Assembly (NCBI GenBank): GCA_937958365.1
Contig: CALFEW010000051.1
Span: forward strand, 1 to 10,108
Length of the DNA: 10,108 nucleotides
Source of the DNA: an uncultured Chloroflexota bacterium
GTDB taxonomy: Bacteria; Chloroflexota; Anaerolineae; Promineifilales; Promineifilaceae
Direction of reading: 5' to 3'
Numbering within the stretch: position 1 is the stretch's first letter; each line of letters opens with the position of its first letter. The notes under the pieces were generated by a model, which saw nothing but the letters and a program-made list of their open reading frames with translations, made no database searches and was not told where the DNA came from. The translations under genes were made by a program, and so were the position numbers. Below are positions 1 through 6,868 of the stretch, piece after piece.

Positions 1-2024
1 TAGCCACCACCCGACCGGAGACTATTTTGGGCGATACGGGCGTGGCCGTCCACCCCGACGACGAACGTTACCAGGCATTCATTGGTAAAACCTGCCTGGT
101 TCCCATGCTCAACCGCGAAATCCCCATCATCGCCGACGAATATGTAGACATGGCCTTTGGCACCGGCGCGCTCAAGATCACCCCCGGCCACGATCCCAAC
201 GACTTCGAGATTGGCAAAAAGCATGGCCTGGCAATCATCAACGTCATGAACCGCGACGCCACCATGAACCATCACGCCGGCCCCTACGCCGAGATGGATC
301 GCTTCGCCTGCCGCGAAAAACTGTGGGCCGACATGGAAACCGCCGGTCTGACCATCAAGAAAGACAACTACACCCTCAACGTCCCGCGCAGCCAGCGCGG
401 CGGCGAAATTGTCGAGCCGTTGGTGAGCCGGCAGTGGTTTGTGGACGCCGAACCGATGGCGAAGATGGGCCTGCGGGCCGTACACAGCGGTCGTGTCAAA
501 ATTGTTCCCGACCGGTTCGTGAAAGTTTGGGACAATTGGCTGCAAAACATTCGCCCCTGGTGCATCAGCCGCCAATTGTGGTGGGGCCACCGCATCCCCG
601 TCTGGTACTGCGCCGATTGCGGCGCGCAAACCGTCGCCATCACCGATCCAACCCACTGCGCCACCTGTGGCAGCGCCCACATCGAGCAAGACCCCGACGT
701 GCTGGATACCTGGTTCAGCAGCGCTTTGTGGCCCTTCTCCACCCTCGGCTGGCCGGAGCAGACGCCCGATTTGCTGCGTTTTTACCCCACCGACGTCATG
801 GAAACGGGCTACGACATTCTCTTTTTCTGGGTGGCGCGCATGGTGATGGCGGCGACGCTCTTCACCAACGACGTGCCCTTCCACACCATCTACCTGCATG
901 GACTGGTGCGCGATGAAAACGGCCAGAAAATGAGCAAAACCAAAGGCAACGTCACCGATCCGCTGGAAGTGATGGGCGAATATGGCGCTGACGCCTTGCG
1001 GTTCACCCTGTTGACCAGCGGTTCGCCCGGCCACGACCTCAATTTGTCGTTGGATAGGGTCGCCAGCAACCGCAACTTTGCCAATAAAATCTGGAACGCC
1101 ACGCGCTTCATCACCCGCAGCCTGAACAAGGCCACGGCCGCCGACAAACCTGACAAACCGGATTACACTCCGGCCGACCAGTGGATTCTGACGCGCCTGG
1201 CCGACGTCATCAAACAGACCGACCGCCTGATGGACAATTATCTCTTTGGCGAGGCCGGGCGGCAGGTCTACGACTTCCTCTGGAGCGATTTTGCCGATTG
1301 GTACGTGGAGACGGCGAAGGTGCAGTTAGATGCCGGCGGGGCGCGCGCCTGGACGACGCTGGCCGTGTTGCAGCGCGTATTGGACCACAGCCTGCGGCTG
1401 CTGCATCCCTACATCCCCTTCGTGACGGAGGAGACGTGGCAGCAGATGCGCGAAGCGTTCCTGGCGGCCAACGTGGGCATTGCGCCGGACGAAGGTTGGG
1501 CTGAGGCGTTGATCATTGCTGATTGGCCGACGGCCGTTCACACTTATCCCGAAGGCGCGGCCGATTATGAGCGGCTGCGCGACCTGGTGCGCGAAATTCG
1601 CGCTGCCCGGTCGGATAACCAGGTGGAACCGGCGCGTAAGATTGGGGCGATTGTTGCCGCAGGAGAGAAAACGGCCGTTTTGCAGGCCCAACGCGCTACC
1701 CTTGCTTTCCTGGCCCGCCTGAACGATGACCGACTGCACATTGTCGCCGAAGCCGACGCCCCCGACGCGGTCGTCACGTTGGCCCTGGGTGACGTTACCT
1801 GTTATCTGCCGCTGGCCGGCATGGTGGACCTGGATAAAGAAAAAGCGCGACTGGAACAAGAGCTTGCCACCCTGGGCAAGGAAATCCAACGACTTACCGG
1901 CCTGCTAAACAGTTCGTTTGCCGAAAAAGCGCCAACGGCCGTTGTCCAGAAAGAACGCGACAAACTGGCCCAATTGCAGGCCAGCCAGACCGAATTGAAA
2001 GACCGCCTGGCCTCCCTGGCGTAA
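1..2024 (+). CDS. valS: Valyl-tRNA synthetase, C-terminal part (5' end outside the window)
   Basis: Class Ia aminoacyl-tRNA synthetase that charges tRNA-Val with valine in the cytoplasm and edits mischarged threonine. The frame is open to the window edge (first whole codon at base 3), so the TTG at 27 is not the start; the N-terminus with the HIGH motif is missing, roughly a quarter of a usual ValRS. Visible in order: the CP1 editing domain with TTRPET (bases 6-23) and GTGALKITPGHD; RQWFV; NIRPWCISRQLWWGHRIPVW; two CxxC knuckles (609-620 and 657-668), probably a zinc site; DVLDTWFSS; then the KMSKS loop as KMSKT (927-941), followed by KGN. Next comes the anticodon-binding domain (NFANKIWNATRF onward). 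The last ~60 residues are a Lys/Glu/Leu-rich coiled coil typical of the ValRS tRNA-binding arm. Stop TAA at 2022-2024. Three ACGGCCGT octamers lie in the C-terminal third. No frameshift is seen. Confidence 0.97.
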   Translation, partial: ATTRPETILGDTGVAVHPDDERYQAFIGKTCLVPMLNREIPIIADEYVDMAFGTGALKITPGHDPNDFEIGKKHGLAIINVMNRDATMNHHAGPYAEMDRFACREKLWADMETAGLTIKKDNYTLNVPRSQRGGEIVEPLVSRQWFVDAEPMAKMGLRAVHSGRVKIVPDRFVKVWDNWLQNIRPWCISRQLWWGHRIPVWYCADCGAQTVAITDPTHCATCGSAHIEQDPDVLDTWFSSALWPFSTLGWPEQTPDLLRFYPTDVMETGYDILFFWVARMVMAATLFTNDVPFHTIYLHGLVRDENGQKMSKTKGNVTDPLEVMGEYGADALRFTLLTSGSPGHDLNLSLDRVASNRNFANKIWNATRFITRSLNKATAADKPDKPDYTPADQWILTRLADVIKQTDRLMDNYLFGEAGRQVYDFLWSDFADWYVETAKVQLDAGGARAWTTLAVLQRVLDHSLRLLHPYIPFVTEETWQQMREAFLAANVGIAPDEGWAEALIIADWPTAVHTYPEGAADYERLRDLVREIRAARSDNQVEPARKIGAIVAAGEKTAVLQAQRATLAFLARLNDDRLHIVAEADAPDAVVTLALGDVTCYLPLAGMVDLDKEKARLEQELATLGKEIQRLTGLLNSSFAEKAPTAVVQKERDKLAQLQASQTELKDRLASLA

Positions 2025-2029
2025 ATAGA

Positions 2030-2088
2030 AAGATTGAAGATTAAAGATGGCGAAATGCCTGGCTTTAATCTTCAATCTTCGATCTTTT
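2030..2088. repeat. Heptamer-based inverted repeat after valS
   Basis: Perfect 17-bp arms at 2030-2046 and 2063-2079 flank a 16-nt loop, six bases after the valS stop. The arms are themselves degenerate 7-base tandem units: AGATTGA, AGATTAA, AGATGGC on the left (2031-2051) and ATCTTCA, ATCTTCG, ATCTTTT on the right (2068-2088). The right side ends in a short T tract (2085-2088), so it could act as a weak terminator for valS, but the stem is AT-rich and the T tract is offset. It sits between valS and the next + strand gene and could make them separate transcripts. The palindrome is certain; its function is inferred. Confidence 0.75.
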
Positions 2089-2099
2089 AGGATGCTCCA

Positions 2100-2426
2100 A
2101 TGGAAAAAGTAAAACCGACCGGCGTAACGGCCGACCGTAACCAGCGCTTACTTATCATCAACTGGAACGACGGGCACGTCAGCCGCCTGCCATATGCCGG
2201 GCTGCGGGCCATTTGCCCCTGTGTGGAATGCAAAGGGGGCCACGAAAACATGGGTGGCCCCCCGGATTTAGACGTACTGCGCAACGCCCGTGACGAATCA
2301 ATTGTTCTGGAAAACGTTCAGGCTGTGGGCAGTTATGCCCTGCAATTTGAATGGAGCGATGGTCACTGGACCGGCATTTACACCTGGGACTTTCTGCGCC
2401 AGGCTGACCCGGAATTGAAAAAGTAG
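2100..2426 (+). CDS. GBBH-like N-terminal domain protein (DUF971 family)
   Basis: A stand-alone protein of 108 residues matching the gamma-butyrobetaine-hydroxylase-like N-terminal domain family (DUF971). Recognisable features are LLIINWNDGH near residues 17-26, LRAICPCVEC (35-44) with a C39-x-C41-x2-C44 cluster, VGSYALQFEWSDGH (76-89) and GIYTWDFLR (92-100). In gamma-butyrobetaine hydroxylase the equivalent domain binds zinc; small bacterial versions are often found near iron-sulfur assembly genes, but their role is not settled and no Fe-S gene is visible here. The start is ATG at 2100, with a modest Shine-Dalgarno-like AGGA at 2089-2092. It follows valS by 75 bases on the same strand. The TAG stop lies inside the left arm of the next inverted repeat. 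Family assignment is firm; function is unknown. Confidence 0.88.
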   Translation: MEKVKPTGVTADRNQRLLIINWNDGHVSRLPYAGLRAICPCVECKGGHENMGGPPDLDVLRNARDESIVLENVQAVGSYALQFEWSDGHWTGIYTWDFLRQADPELKK

Positions 2427-2468
2427 TTGGTAGTTGATAGTGGGGAGCGTCTATCAACTACCAACTAC
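2418..2468 (-). terminator. Intrinsic terminator for the lysA-side gene block
   Basis: Read on the - strand, the 18-bp stem (2468-2451 with 2440-2423) is followed at once by five T residues (2422-2418), the arrangement of a rho-independent terminator. The T run is the complement of the AAA AAG lysine codons ending the opposing gene, so the terminator overlaps that coding sequence. On the + strand no T run follows, so it should work mainly for leftward transcription. Confidence 0.6.
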
Positions 2469-2492
2469 CAACTCTCAACCCTCAACTATTGT
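2423..2492. repeat. Stop-to-stop heptamer inverted repeat between convergent genes
   Basis: Perfect 18-bp arms at 2423-2440 and 2451-2468 surround a 10-nt loop. The whole interval is in 7-base register: TAGTTGG, TAGTTGA, TAGTGGG on the left (2424-2444), then CTATCAA, CTACCAA, CTACCAA, CTCTCAA, CCCTCAA, CTATTGT on the right (2451-2492). The first left unit starts with the TAG stop of the + strand gene, and the last right unit starts with the reverse complement of the TAG stop of the - strand gene. The element therefore fills the space between the two stops exactly. Confidence 0.85.
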
Positions 2493-2713
2493 GAAGGCAG
2501 TTTGCTTTCGGCTGTAGCGGCCGTGAGCGCTTTGATAAGTTGGAGGGCCTGTTCCGGCGTCAGGTAGATGTTGGTTTCGTCGTGGCGGAAGACTTTTTCC
2601 TCTTCAGGACAGTCTTCGACGATGGAAATGCAGATGTTGTCGTCGTACTCGCAGTCGCATTCATCGTAGTAGACGGTGACTTTAAGACTGTTATCAAGAA
2701 GCCAGATTGACAT
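2486..2713 (-). CDS. Small acidic cysteine-containing protein, unknown function
   Basis: A 75-residue protein that I cannot assign to a named family. It starts MSIWLLDNSLKVTVYYDECD, is rich in Asp and Glu, and has four cysteines (19, 21, 28, 35), the first two as C-x-C. A C-terminal amphipathic stretch, LTPEQALQLIKAL (51-63), looks like one helix. There is no signal peptide or membrane segment, so it is probably cytoplasmic. I chose the ATG at 2713 rather than the upstream in-frame GTG at 2722, because a good Shine-Dalgarno (AGAGGTG on the - strand, over 2720-2726) lies six bases before this ATG, while the GTG falls inside the ribosome-binding site. It lies 108 bases after lysA on the same strand and may be cotranscribed; a TAAAAT about 85 bases upstream is a weak candidate -10 of its own. 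Confidence 0.75.
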   Translation of the reverse strand: MSIWLLDNSLKVTVYYDECDCEYDDNICISIVEDCPEEEKVFRHDETNIYLTPEQALQLIKALTAATAESKLPSQ

Positions 2714-2719
2714 GACAAT

Positions 2720-2726
2720 CACCTCT
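2720..2726 (-). promoter_or_regulatory. Ribosome binding site of the small acidic protein
   Basis: AGAGGTG on the - strand, six bases upstream of the ATG at 2713-2711. It decides the start, since the longer reading frame from GTG at 2722 would begin within it. Confidence 0.7.
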
Positions 2727-2744
2727 TTGTTGATTTAGCGAGAC

Positions 2745-2789
2745 TTGTTGGTTTGTTGGTTGAACAGCCAACTAGCGAACAAGCCAACC
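2745..2789. repeat. Octamer-based inverted repeat downstream of lysA
   Basis: Two exact direct copies of TTGTTGGT (2745-2752, 2753-2760) are followed by three degenerate copies of the opposite type: AGCCAACT (2766-2773), AGCGAACA (2774-2781) and AGCCAACC (2782-2789). The outer arms 2747-2757 and 2778-2788 pair over 11 bp with one G-T wobble; an alternative inner hairpin pairs 2755-2760 with 2767-2772. There is no T run, so it is not an evident terminator. It lies in the 108-base spacer between lysA and the small gene and could protect or process a shared transcript, which is inference. Confidence 0.65.
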
Positions 2790-2821
2790 GATTTTCCGTA
2801 TTTTACACGAAAACGGCCGTC

Positions 2822-4066
2822 TTACGCACACCCATCCAATAAATGTTGATATTCCTGGCGGCGGCGAATGATCCGGAACTGGTCGCCATCCACCAGAACC
2901 TCGGCAGCGCGGACACGGCCGTTGTAATTGGAACTCATGCTAAACCCATAAGCCCCTGCCTGAAGCACCGCCAGCAAATCACCCGGCTGCATGGGCGGCA
3001 ACGGCCGTTCCTTCGCCAAAAAATCCCCCGTTTCACAAATTGGCCCCACCACATTGGTCGTCAGCCGTTCGCTGCTATCTGTTAACTGTTTAACCGGTGC
3101 GATGGGGTGGTAGGCGCTGTACAGCGTGGGGCGAATCAGATCGTTCATACCCGCATCCACGATGGTGAAATGCTTTGCCCCCTGATTTTTCGTGTAGACA
3201 ACCTGAGTGAGCAGCGCGCCGACCGGCCCAATGATAGAACGGCCTGGTTCCAGCACCACGTCGTAGCCGGCTTGCAAGATGGGTTCGGTGACGGCCGTTG
3301 CCCACCCGGCAATCGTCGGCGCGTCTTGCTGCTCATAATCAATGCCCAGCCCGCCGCCTACGTCCAGATAGGTCAGGCGGATGTCCGATTCGGCCAACTG
3401 CTGCGCGGCCGTCACCAAAAAACGCGCCGCTTCGCCAAATGGGGCCACGTCGGTGATTTGTGAGCCGATGTGGGTAGCCAGCCCCACCGGGTGCAGGTGG
3501 GGGGAATTGGCGGCCAGGTGCAGCAGGCGCACGGCCGTTGGCAGCGGCACGCCAAACTTGTGCGCGTGCTGGCCGGTGCTGATGTACGGGTGGGTGACGA
3601 CGTTGATGTCCGGGTTGACGCGGACGCCGATTGCCACCTGGGTTTGTAATTCCTGGGCCACGCCCTCGATGGTCAGCAGTTCCATCTCGGACTCGACGTG
3701 GAGGGCGCGGATGCGGGCGCGCACGGCCGTTTCGATTTCTGGCCGCGTTTTGCCCACGCCGGAGTAGATGATCTTTTCCGGGGCGATGCCGGCGTGCAGC
3801 GCCAGGAACAGTTCGCCGCCGCTGGTCACGTCTGCGCCCAGGCCGGCGTCGCGCAGAATTTGCAGCAGCGTCGGGTTGCCGTTGGCTTTGACGGCGTAAC
3901 AAACCAGGCTGCGCTGTGGCGGAACGGCCGTGATGTAAGCCGTGGCTCGCTGCTGTAATTCGGCACGGCTGTATACGTAAACCGGCGTGCCTGTCTGGGC
4001 GGCGATGTCGGCCAGCGGCACAGATTCACAATGAAGCTGGTGATGAACATAGGTAAAAGTTGTCAT
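2822..4066 (-). CDS. lysA: Diaminopimelate decarboxylase
   Basis: PLP enzyme of fold type III that decarboxylates meso-diaminopimelate to L-lysine, the last step of the DAP route; cytoplasmic. The 414 residues are a normal length. An N-terminal alanine-racemase-like barrel carries the PLP lysine in YAVKANGNP (Lys60), GGEL (83-86), the HIGSQ motif (199-203), the glycine-rich DVGGGLGIDY (235-244) and the phosphate-binding EPGRS (273-277). The C-terminal beta domain has CETGD (344-348, catalytic Cys344) and GAYGFSMSSNYN (371-382). All key residues are present. I start at ATG 4066; an in-frame TTG at 4111 would add 15 residues that do not look like the family. No Shine-Dalgarno precedes the ATG. 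The gene follows the sensor gene after 53 bases and is probably cotranscribed with it. Six ACGGCCGT octamers make it the densest gene for that repeat. Confidence 0.97.
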   Translation of the reverse strand: MTTFTYVHHQLHCESVPLADIAAQTGTPVYVYSRAELQQRATAYITAVPPQRSLVCYAVKANGNPTLLQILRDAGLGADVTSGGELFLALHAGIAPEKIIYSGVGKTRPEIETAVRARIRALHVESEMELLTIEGVAQELQTQVAIGVRVNPDINVVTHPYISTGQHAHKFGVPLPTAVRLLHLAANSPHLHPVGLATHIGSQITDVAPFGEAARFLVTAAQQLAESDIRLTYLDVGGGLGIDYEQQDAPTIAGWATAVTEPILQAGYDVVLEPGRSIIGPVGALLTQVVYTKNQGAKHFTIVDAGMNDLIRPTLYSAYHPIAPVKQLTDSSERLTTNVVGPICETGDFLAKERPLPPMQPGDLLAVLQAGAYGFSMSSNYNGRVRAAEVLVDGDQFRIIRRRQEYQHLLDGCA

Positions 4067-4119
4067 AATGTGTTGCTCGAGGAGGTGGATTGGTGGGGAT
4101 TTGCCGACCAACCAGGGGA

Positions 4120-6165
4120 TTAGCGAGCGGTCTCCAGGTCTTGGGTTCGGGTGGATACGGCCGTGGGTGGTTCATTCGGCCCCGGCAGTTCTTCGCGTAC
4201 TGGTGGCTCGGTCTGGTGGGTTGGGTTTTCCTGGAGGGCGGCCAATTCCATGGTAGCGACGGTCTGGGCGACGTTTTCGATGGCGATGCGCTGCTTGCGA
4301 TAGAGGTCGCTTTCGCTCATCGCCAGCCGCCGGGCCACGTCGCGCACGCGCCGGCCCTGAACAAATTTCATTTCTAAGATGTTGTATAAAATCCACTCGG
4401 TGGTGGAAAGATTGCGTTCGCCTTCCGGTTTTTGCAGCTCGATGGCGTCTGCCAGGATGGCGCGCAGGGCGCTGGAAGGATTGTTGCCGTACTCTTCCAG
4501 GGTGCGCTGCACCACACGTAGATCGAGCAGCGGGCTTTTTGTCAGTTTGGGGCCGCCCCAGTAATGGCTGAGGGCGTCTTTGACCATTGTGTTGAAATCG
4601 GGGTCGTTGACGACGCTTTCGGCGGACACGGCCGTTCCCATGTCCGCTTCTGGTTCCGTTAGAACCGGCAGCCCGCCAAACGCTGCGGCCCGACGGCGTT
4701 CTTGCAGCGCCGTGATTTGCGGCAGCAGCCCTTCCACGGCCGCGAATACTTCCTGCTGCAAAATGCGATCTTGCAGGGCGTTTTCGGCCTGGTCCAGCAG
4801 CCGGTTCAGCACGGTATGTTCGCGGGCTGTCAGGTCTGGCTGGCTGGCGCGGGCGCGGATGCCAAAGATGCCGATGACGATGTCTTGCTGGCGGTTGTAT
4901 AACGGCCGTATCCAATAATTTTGCCACAGGAAAAAATCGTCCACGGATTGCAGTTTTGTGCCGTTGCCGTTTTCCTGCTCCGCGTGCGTCAGTTCCCCCC
5001 AATCAGCCTGCTGCCAGATGGCTTGCGCTTCCGGCTCTTCCAGCGGGCCGATCACCGCTTCCAGTTTAAAACTATCGCCGCTGATGGCCGCCACAAAGGT
5101 AGTCGGTGTGCGCAGCGCTTCGCAGGTGGCCGCCAGAATGCTCTCCAGGTATTGGTGCAGATCGGCCGTGGTTAGCAGGCGTTCGCTCAATTCTTGAATG
5201 CGGCGCACGTCGGGTTCGTCGTTGAGTTGGAAGAAGCGTTCTAACGGCCGTTTATACGCATGAATCGCCCATTCCACCAGCATGACGGTAGCTACCAGGG
5301 CAAACCCCAACGCCGTTTCCGTCGGCAGCCCCAAAATCGGGCTGTTGCGACTGACAAAAATAAATACCACCAACACAATTGTGCCCGCCAACGGCACCCG
5401 CGCCATAAACTTAAACAGCCGCACCCGCACCACCCGGTCCGGCGACGCTGCGCCAAAATAGACCAGATTGGCTGTCAGCAAACCAAACATCACCCCCACT
5501 ACCAGATTCCCGGTGATGGCTACCAGCCAAAACCAGATGGACGTGGTAACACTGGCGCTGTTGCTCACAATCAGGTAAGGGAAAACAGCCAGAGGAGCAG
5601 CCAGGAAGGCCAGCAGCGTGATGCTCATGCGCCAGCGCGTGGTGCTGGTAATGCCGCGCTGTCGCGCCCGCCATACGTTATAAATGCTGGCAGCCGTCAC
5701 CACCCAGAAATGCAGCGCAAACAATCCAAAGAGCGGTCCGGCGCTGAGATGGGGGGCATGGGGCACAAAAACCGGCTCGCCGACGATGAGATCGGTCCAA
5801 AACACCAGTCCCAAGAAGACCAGCGCGCTCAGATAACCAAACATAACGTAATATTTGCGGCGGGGCGCGCCGGTAATTTCCAACAAGGTGTCGGCCAGGT
5901 GAAACTGCGCCGCCGGAACCAGGGCAATGCCGATCCAGCCGACGCGCAGCCAGTTGGCGGCATGTTCGCTGCTGATAATCCGGCTGACCAAGAGTTCGCT
6001 CAGGTAAACAATGACCACAAACGTGACCAGAGCGCAAAACGCCTTCATCACTCGAATGCGCGTGCTGCGGCCCAAATTGTATAAAACCACGGCCGAGCCA
6101 AAGATGACGATGACCGCCTGCAAGACGTCGTTGGTTAACGCCAGAATTTCAATCAGGTTGCTCAT
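4120..6165 (-). CDS. Multi-pass membrane sensor with GAF-like region and C-terminal HTH
   Basis: A 681-residue protein with no histidine-kinase core. Residues 1-303 hold about eight or nine hydrophobic segments (near 13-30, 41-63, 73-93, 106-126, 145-163, 180-200, 207-232, 257-272, 284-303), resembling the 7TM sensory region found at the N-terminus of some bacterial histidine kinases. A short helical linker (316-335) leads to a GAF-like region (about 325-465: TTADLHQYLESILAATCEAL, then a strand-rich part ending IVIGIFGIRA), followed by a helix. The C-terminal part (about 520-640) includes STTEWILYNILEMKF and a helix-turn-helix-like VARRLAMSESDLYRKQRIAI (609-628), similar in pattern to sigma-70 region 4. 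The last 40 residues are Pro/Glu/Thr-rich and probably disordered. Inferred role: a membrane-bound transcription regulator sensing a membrane or small-molecule signal. The ATG at 6165 has no clear Shine-Dalgarno. It lies 73 bases after the GNAT gene and 53 before lysA. Confidence 0.8.
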   Translation of the reverse strand: MSNLIEILALTNDVLQAVIVIFGSAVVLYNLGRSTRIRVMKAFCALVTFVVIVYLSELLVSRIISSEHAANWLRVGWIGIALVPAAQFHLADTLLEITGAPRRKYYVMFGYLSALVFLGLVFWTDLIVGEPVFVPHAPHLSAGPLFGLFALHFWVVTAASIYNVWRARQRGITSTTRWRMSITLLAFLAAPLAVFPYLIVSNSASVTTSIWFWLVAITGNLVVGVMFGLLTANLVYFGAASPDRVVRVRLFKFMARVPLAGTIVLVVFIFVSRNSPILGLPTETALGFALVATVMLVEWAIHAYKRPLERFFQLNDEPDVRRIQELSERLLTTADLHQYLESILAATCEALRTPTTFVAAISGDSFKLEAVIGPLEEPEAQAIWQQADWGELTHAEQENGNGTKLQSVDDFFLWQNYWIRPLYNRQQDIVIGIFGIRARASQPDLTAREHTVLNRLLDQAENALQDRILQQEVFAAVEGLLPQITALQERRRAAAFGGLPVLTEPEADMGTAVSAESVVNDPDFNTMVKDALSHYWGGPKLTKSPLLDLRVVQRTLEEYGNNPSSALRAILADAIELQKPEGERNLSTTEWILYNILEMKFVQGRRVRDVARRLAMSESDLYRKQRIAIENVAQTVATMELAALQENPTHQTEPPVREELPGPNEPPTAVSTRTQDLETAR

Positions 6166-6238
6166 GGATAGTTTTTGATGGTTCGTTGGTTGTCTTAGAG
6201 ATGACTCTCTTAACTGACCTTCTAACTTTCCCAGCCCA

Positions 6239-6781
6239 TCATAATCTCAAACTAAAATACAGGTTGATGTCTTGTTGTTTCAAATGCGCTTCATTATACC
6301 CGCAAAACGAAAACCCATTTTGCCGCAAAAAGGTCATGGCCGGATCGTTTTTCATGGGTAGTGCGATCATGAGGTGACGGCCGTTTTCCTCTTTGGCCCA
6401 TTGGGCGGCGGCGGCGATTAATTGTGAACCATGTCCCTGCCGGCGAAAGGCTGGCGCGACGGCCAGGTCGTTGATCCAGGCTACCGGACGCAATGTTTCG
6501 ATGGTGACGGTGACATAAGCCTGGATGCGCTCCTGCTGTTCGCCTACGAGAAACCAGTGGGCTTCCCACCACCGTTTGGGCAGCTCTTCCCGGTCGAAAG
6601 GGTAGGGAATCGTGGCGGCTTTGGGCAATTTTAGCGTCTGAAAGCGCACGCCAATCGCTTCGGCTTGCTGATTGACGGACATTTGCCAGATACGATGAGT
6701 CTGGTAGCTGTGGTCAATCGCCAGGCACTGGGCAAAATCATCAACGGAAGCCGGACGGAAAATTAGTTCCTCTGTTTTCAT
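6239..6781 (-). CDS. GNAT-family N-acetyltransferase
   Basis: A 180-residue protein with the GNAT fold, which transfers an acetyl group from acetyl-CoA to an amine; the substrate cannot be told from sequence. Beta-1 and alpha-1 are near the start (LIFRPASVDDFAQCLAI, 6-22). The central strands read AYVTVTIE and AWINDLAVAP (101-110), followed by the acetyl-CoA pyrophosphate loop RRQGHG (113-118), which fits R/Q-x-x-G-x-G. A late strand-helix (HLMIALPMKNDPAMTFLRQNGF) completes the fold. I use ATG 6781; an in-frame TTG at 6823 would place the start within the terminator stem-loop region of ftsH. No Shine-Dalgarno is evident. It is the first gene after the ftsH terminator, so it must have its own promoter or depend on readthrough; no strong promoter was found. 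Confidence 0.88.
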   Translation of the reverse strand: MKTEELIFRPASVDDFAQCLAIDHSYQTHRIWQMSVNQQAEAIGVRFQTLKLPKAATIPYPFDREELPKRWWEAHWFLVGEQQERIQAYVTVTIETLRPVAWINDLAVAPAFRRQGHGSQLIAAAAQWAKEENGRHLMIALPMKNDPAMTFLRQNGFSFCGYNEAHLKQQDINLYFSLRL

Positions 6782-6796
6782 AGCGGCATAGCTTAC

Positions 6797-6844
6797 AAAA
6801 ACAAACCTCGAAGAGGACGCCAAAAGAACGTTTCTCCGAGGTTT
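6797..6844 (-). terminator. Rho-independent terminator after ftsH
   Basis: On the - strand a 12-bp stem (6844-6833 pairing with 6814-6803, one G-T wobble, sequence AAACCTCGGAGA against TCTTCGAGGTTT) with an 18-nt loop is followed after one base by five T residues (6801-6797). It lies 25 bases past the ftsH stop and 16 bases before the GNAT start. It should separate ftsH from the downstream block. Confidence 0.8.
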
Positions 6845-6868
6845 TATCGTGCAGGACAGGCAGGCGGC

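Noticed and set aside
27..29. TTG at 27 as the start of valS
   Set aside because: The reading frame continues upstream with ATTRPET, part of the conserved editing domain, so the gene begins outside the window.
323..916. 197-codon + strand frame inside valS
   Set aside because: Out-of-frame, Arg/His-rich shadow of the ValRS catalytic region.
4067..4119. Possible hairpin (GGTTGGT against ACCAATCC) in the spacer before lysA
   Set aside because: The arms pair only with a bulge over a few bases, and there is no T run; too weak to annotate. No lysine riboswitch fits in 53 bases.
5260..6084. Long + strand frame of 274 codons opposite the sensor gene
   Set aside because: It is the complement of the membrane-segment coding region; its Gln/Arg/His-rich translation resembles no protein family and the - strand frame has clear domains.
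6166..6238. Another periodic repeat in the GNAT-sensor spacer (GGTTCGTTGGTTGTC side)
   Set aside because: It resembles the other spacer elements on one side, but the facing copies are too degraded; only a 5-bp stem is perfect.
6778..6789. Three-codon upstream frame (ATG CCG CTA TGA) whose stop overlaps the GNAT start as ATGA
   Set aside because: It has no ribosome-binding site and so short a frame is expected by chance; regulation by it cannot be supported.
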